Of a DNA stretch of 64,000 nt, positions 62,275 through 64,000 are shown in pieces. The notes beneath the pieces are model-generated. The model saw nothing but the letters and a program-made list of their open reading frames with translations. It was not told the DNA's origin and did no database searches. Position numbers and translations under genes: made by a program. Numbering within the stretch: position 1 is the first letter of the stretch; each line of letters starts with the position of its first letter. The DNA comes from Halomicroarcula saliterrae (GTDB taxonomy: Archaea > Halobacteriota > Halobacteria > Halobacteriales > Haloarculaceae): NCBI RefSeq assembly GCF_031624395.1, contig NZ_JAMQON010000008.1:62001-126000 (forward strand), in the 5' to 3' direction.

Positions 62275-64000
62275 GAGACTTACAGAGTACTTGTTTGTGC
62301 TGACCGATTCAACAGCAGCGGTTCCTGCGCAAAGAGGATGGGATCGCGCCGCTTGTGTGACTGGCTGATGGGATAGCTCACATGACTTCTCAGGAGCACC
62401 GATTGACCGACGCCTACCTTGTCGGGTTGACACTCACAGAGGCACTCAAAGCCGATCAGTCCCTCTGCACGGCTCTTCGAACTCTGGAGGGGCCGTTCGA
62501 TTCGCTCAATGACGGCTACCCAGAGTGGCATCCAGCACCGCACTCGTTCGAGGGGATGGTACGCTTGTTACTCTACCGCGAACTCACTGGCGAAAGCTAC
62601 CGTTCGCTCGCCCAGTATCCCGAACTCGCAGTTGTCTTCGACTTGGAGAAAATCCCCGACGAATCGGTGCTCTCGCGGACCTGGCGTAACCGGTTCGACG
62701 AGGCGACCCGGGAGTTCGTCACCACAGCCGCCCACTACGTCATCAAGGAAGTCCACGATCGCGACATCTCAGCGCCGGAGGTGCGGCCTAAGGCAGAGAT
62801 CGTCGACGATGAGCAAGAAGCCGCAGATCCAGTAGAAGACAAATCCTTCTCACAGGAGGAGATCATCCAGACAACGCGCCTCGCGCGTGATCACGCCTTC
62901 GGTCACTTCGACTCTGGTCGGGCGTCGAACGCCTCGTACGAGGACACACAATTCTTTGAGCTACAGACGTTCATGGGGATGGTCCACTGTGGAACTGCGC
63001 AGGGAGCGACTCGCTTCCAATATCGCCATGGCGAAGAGTACAGCCCCCATGGTGATACCCACCTCCGCGCCGTCAAGCAGTTCGATCCCGAAGAACTCGT
63101 GAACGGATTCAACGAGACAACGGATCGCTTGCTCTCCGTGATCGCCTCAGAAGCATCCTTTCGAAGGCCGGTCACCGCGGCAATCGATATCACGACTATT
63201 CCCTACTACGGAGAGGTCGAAGGAATGCCGATGGTCAGCGGGACCAAGGACAGAGACGGTCGAGCATTCAAATTCGCAACCCTCTCGATCATCGGGCAGA
63301 ACATCCCGCTCGTTCTGGCGGTTGAGCCGGTCCGTGAGAGTTCCGAGTGGGATGAGAACCCGTCGAATCAGATCCATCGTACTGTGCGACGGCTCGTTCG
63401 ACAAGCGAAAGAACAAGTTCCGATCGAGACGGTGCTGTGTGATCGAGAGTTTGACTCGATACAAGTGTTCCAGACACTCTCAAACCTCGATGTGAACTAC
63501 CTCATTCCGAAGCGAGTCTCAAGCTCCGAACGGGATGTGCTCGAACAAATGGAGGGAGACGACCAAGAGGTGGCTGTTGAGTCGGCTTCTATCCATGTAG
63601 AATCTGGATCGCATCCAATGCGGCTCCTGTACGTGCCGTCGACGAGTGGGGAGGGAACGGCCGTCTTCGCGACGAATCTACGAGTCGGTCCTGAGGAAGC
63701 CGAGACATTCTGTCAGCGCTACAGCCGCCGGTGGCAGATCGAGAGTGAGTACAAATCGATCAAAGGTGATTTTCTCGCGAAGACCTCCTCGAAAGACTAC
63801 CGCATTCGTTTGTTCTACTTCGTTTTCGCGGTCCTCTTGTACAATATCTGGCGGCTCACCGACTTCCTGCTGAAAGCGAGTGTGGGAGGTGAGATGGACT
63901 ACGCACCTGTGATTACTGCGGGTGAGTGTGTTGAGCTCGTTGCCTCGTCGTTGATTCCACACGACTAACCGGCTGATCCCCCTGAGTCCGCCGTTTGGGA
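62275..64000 (+). mobile_element. Insertion sequence with DDE transposase (right end beyond window)
   Basis: The left boundary is set by the point where CopB homology stops (62274-62277). The first bases read GAGACTTACAGAGTACTTG. The transposase gene fills most of the element. The right end is not identifiable within the window, so terminal repeats cannot be checked. Confidence 0.75.
62382..63968 (+). CDS. DDE transposase
   Basis: A 528-residue transposase. The catalytic triad candidates are Asp in AIDITTIPYYGE, Asp in VLCDREFDSI and Glu in RWQIESEYKSIKGDFL, an IS4-like pattern in which the last motif is followed by a hydrophobic helix (YFVFAVLLYNIWRLTDF). Residues 1-130 look like a DNA-binding region. 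The frame is intact, so it may be active. I do not assign a named IS. Confidence 0.85.
   Translation: MTSQEHRLTDAYLVGLTLTEALKADQSLCTALRTLEGPFDSLNDGYPEWHPAPHSFEGMVRLLLYRELTGESYRSLAQYPELAVVFDLEKIPDESVLSRTWRNRFDEATREFVTTAAHYVIKEVHDRDISAPEVRPKAEIVDDEQEAADPVEDKSFSQEEIIQTTRLARDHAFGHFDSGRASNASYEDTQFFELQTFMGMVHCGTAQGATRFQYRHGEEYSPHGDTHLRAVKQFDPEELVNGFNETTDRLLSVIASEASFRRPVTAAIDITTIPYYGEVEGMPMVSGTKDRDGRAFKFATLSIIGQNIPLVLAVEPVRESSEWDENPSNQIHRTVRRLVRQAKEQVPIETVLCDREFDSIQVFQTLSNLDVNYLIPKRVSSSERDVLEQMEGDDQEVAVESASIHVESGSHPMRLLYVPSTSGEGTAVFATNLRVGPEEAETFCQRYSRRWQIESEYKSIKGDFLAKTSSKDYRIRLFYFVFAVLLYNIWRLTDFLLKASVGGEMDYAPVITAGECVELVASSLIPHD

Overview
This window is haloarchaeal DNA. The proteins are strongly acidic, secreted proteins carry twin-arginine (Tat) leaders followed by a lipobox, promoters have TATA boxes close to leaderless starts, and the families (Bat-type HTH, DUF63, DUF1405, DUF7521, SUI1, TRAM, AsnC-TRASH) are typical of halophilic archaea. 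No rRNA, tRNA, replication origin or CRISPR array was recognised. The content is mainly copper and heavy-metal handling, so this looks like a metal-resistance island on a plasmid or accessory chromosomal region. It also carries a few housekeeping-like genes (aconitase, adenylate kinase, AarF kinase) and recombination debris.

Layout. 0-5.9 kb: a minus-strand operon of a two-domain multicopper oxidase, a ZIP transporter and a cupredoxin lipoprotein, then a saccharopine-dehydrogenase-like protein and two HTH regulators. 5.9-11 kb: small conserved proteins (TRAM, SUI1), then an operon of a free HMA chaperone, a P1B-ATPase with a CPG metal motif and an FmdE-like protein, with a divergent Cys-containing HTH regulator. 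11-18.3 kb: a set of small membrane proteins with C-terminal SHOCT domains, cupredoxins, DUF302 and a thioredoxin-like protein, plus a three-gene ABC-2 transporter and two zinc-finger microproteins. 18.3-21.4 kb: a formyltransferase-like membrane protein in AT-richer DNA, a DUF4396 protein and an ion channel. 21.6-25.3 kb: a three-domain multicopper oxidase, a membrane-anchored winged-helix regulator with a Met-rich outer loop, and a YHS-containing permease. 25.6-31.7 kb: DoxX, USP, SRPBCC, a HTH-DUF7521 module, a cupredoxin, a CPBP-like membrane protease and an exported Lon-like protease. 31.8-41.5 kb: aconitase, a flavoprotein, a frameshifted DoxX, a methyltransferase, a second YHS permease and transporters. 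41.5-52.2 kb: a six-gene copA operon, an AsnC-TRASH regulator, an HMA chaperone, a CopB-type ATPase and its coupled genes. 52.5-64 kb: adenylate kinase, a CBS protein, an SDR gene split exactly by a TnpB element, AarF kinase, YHS scraps, a second HTH-DUF7521-DoxX-USP module, a CopB fragment and a DDE transposase.

How the genes may work together. Three P1B-ATPases (CPC, CPH and CPG) would export metal. Two free HMA proteins would deliver it. Multicopper oxidases and cupredoxins would oxidise or bind copper outside the membrane. The YHS permeases and SHOCT proteins are probable accessory factors. Several promoters share short sequence elements: a perfect 7-bp inverted repeat (TTTGCTG-ACC-CAGCAAA) near the HTH-DUF7521 modules, and a TAGAWTCAA element upstream of copA and both YHS permeases. 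The duplicated modules and the broken copies (DoxX frameshift, YHS frameshift, CopB and permease fragments) show that this island has been built and reshuffled by recombination and insertion sequences.
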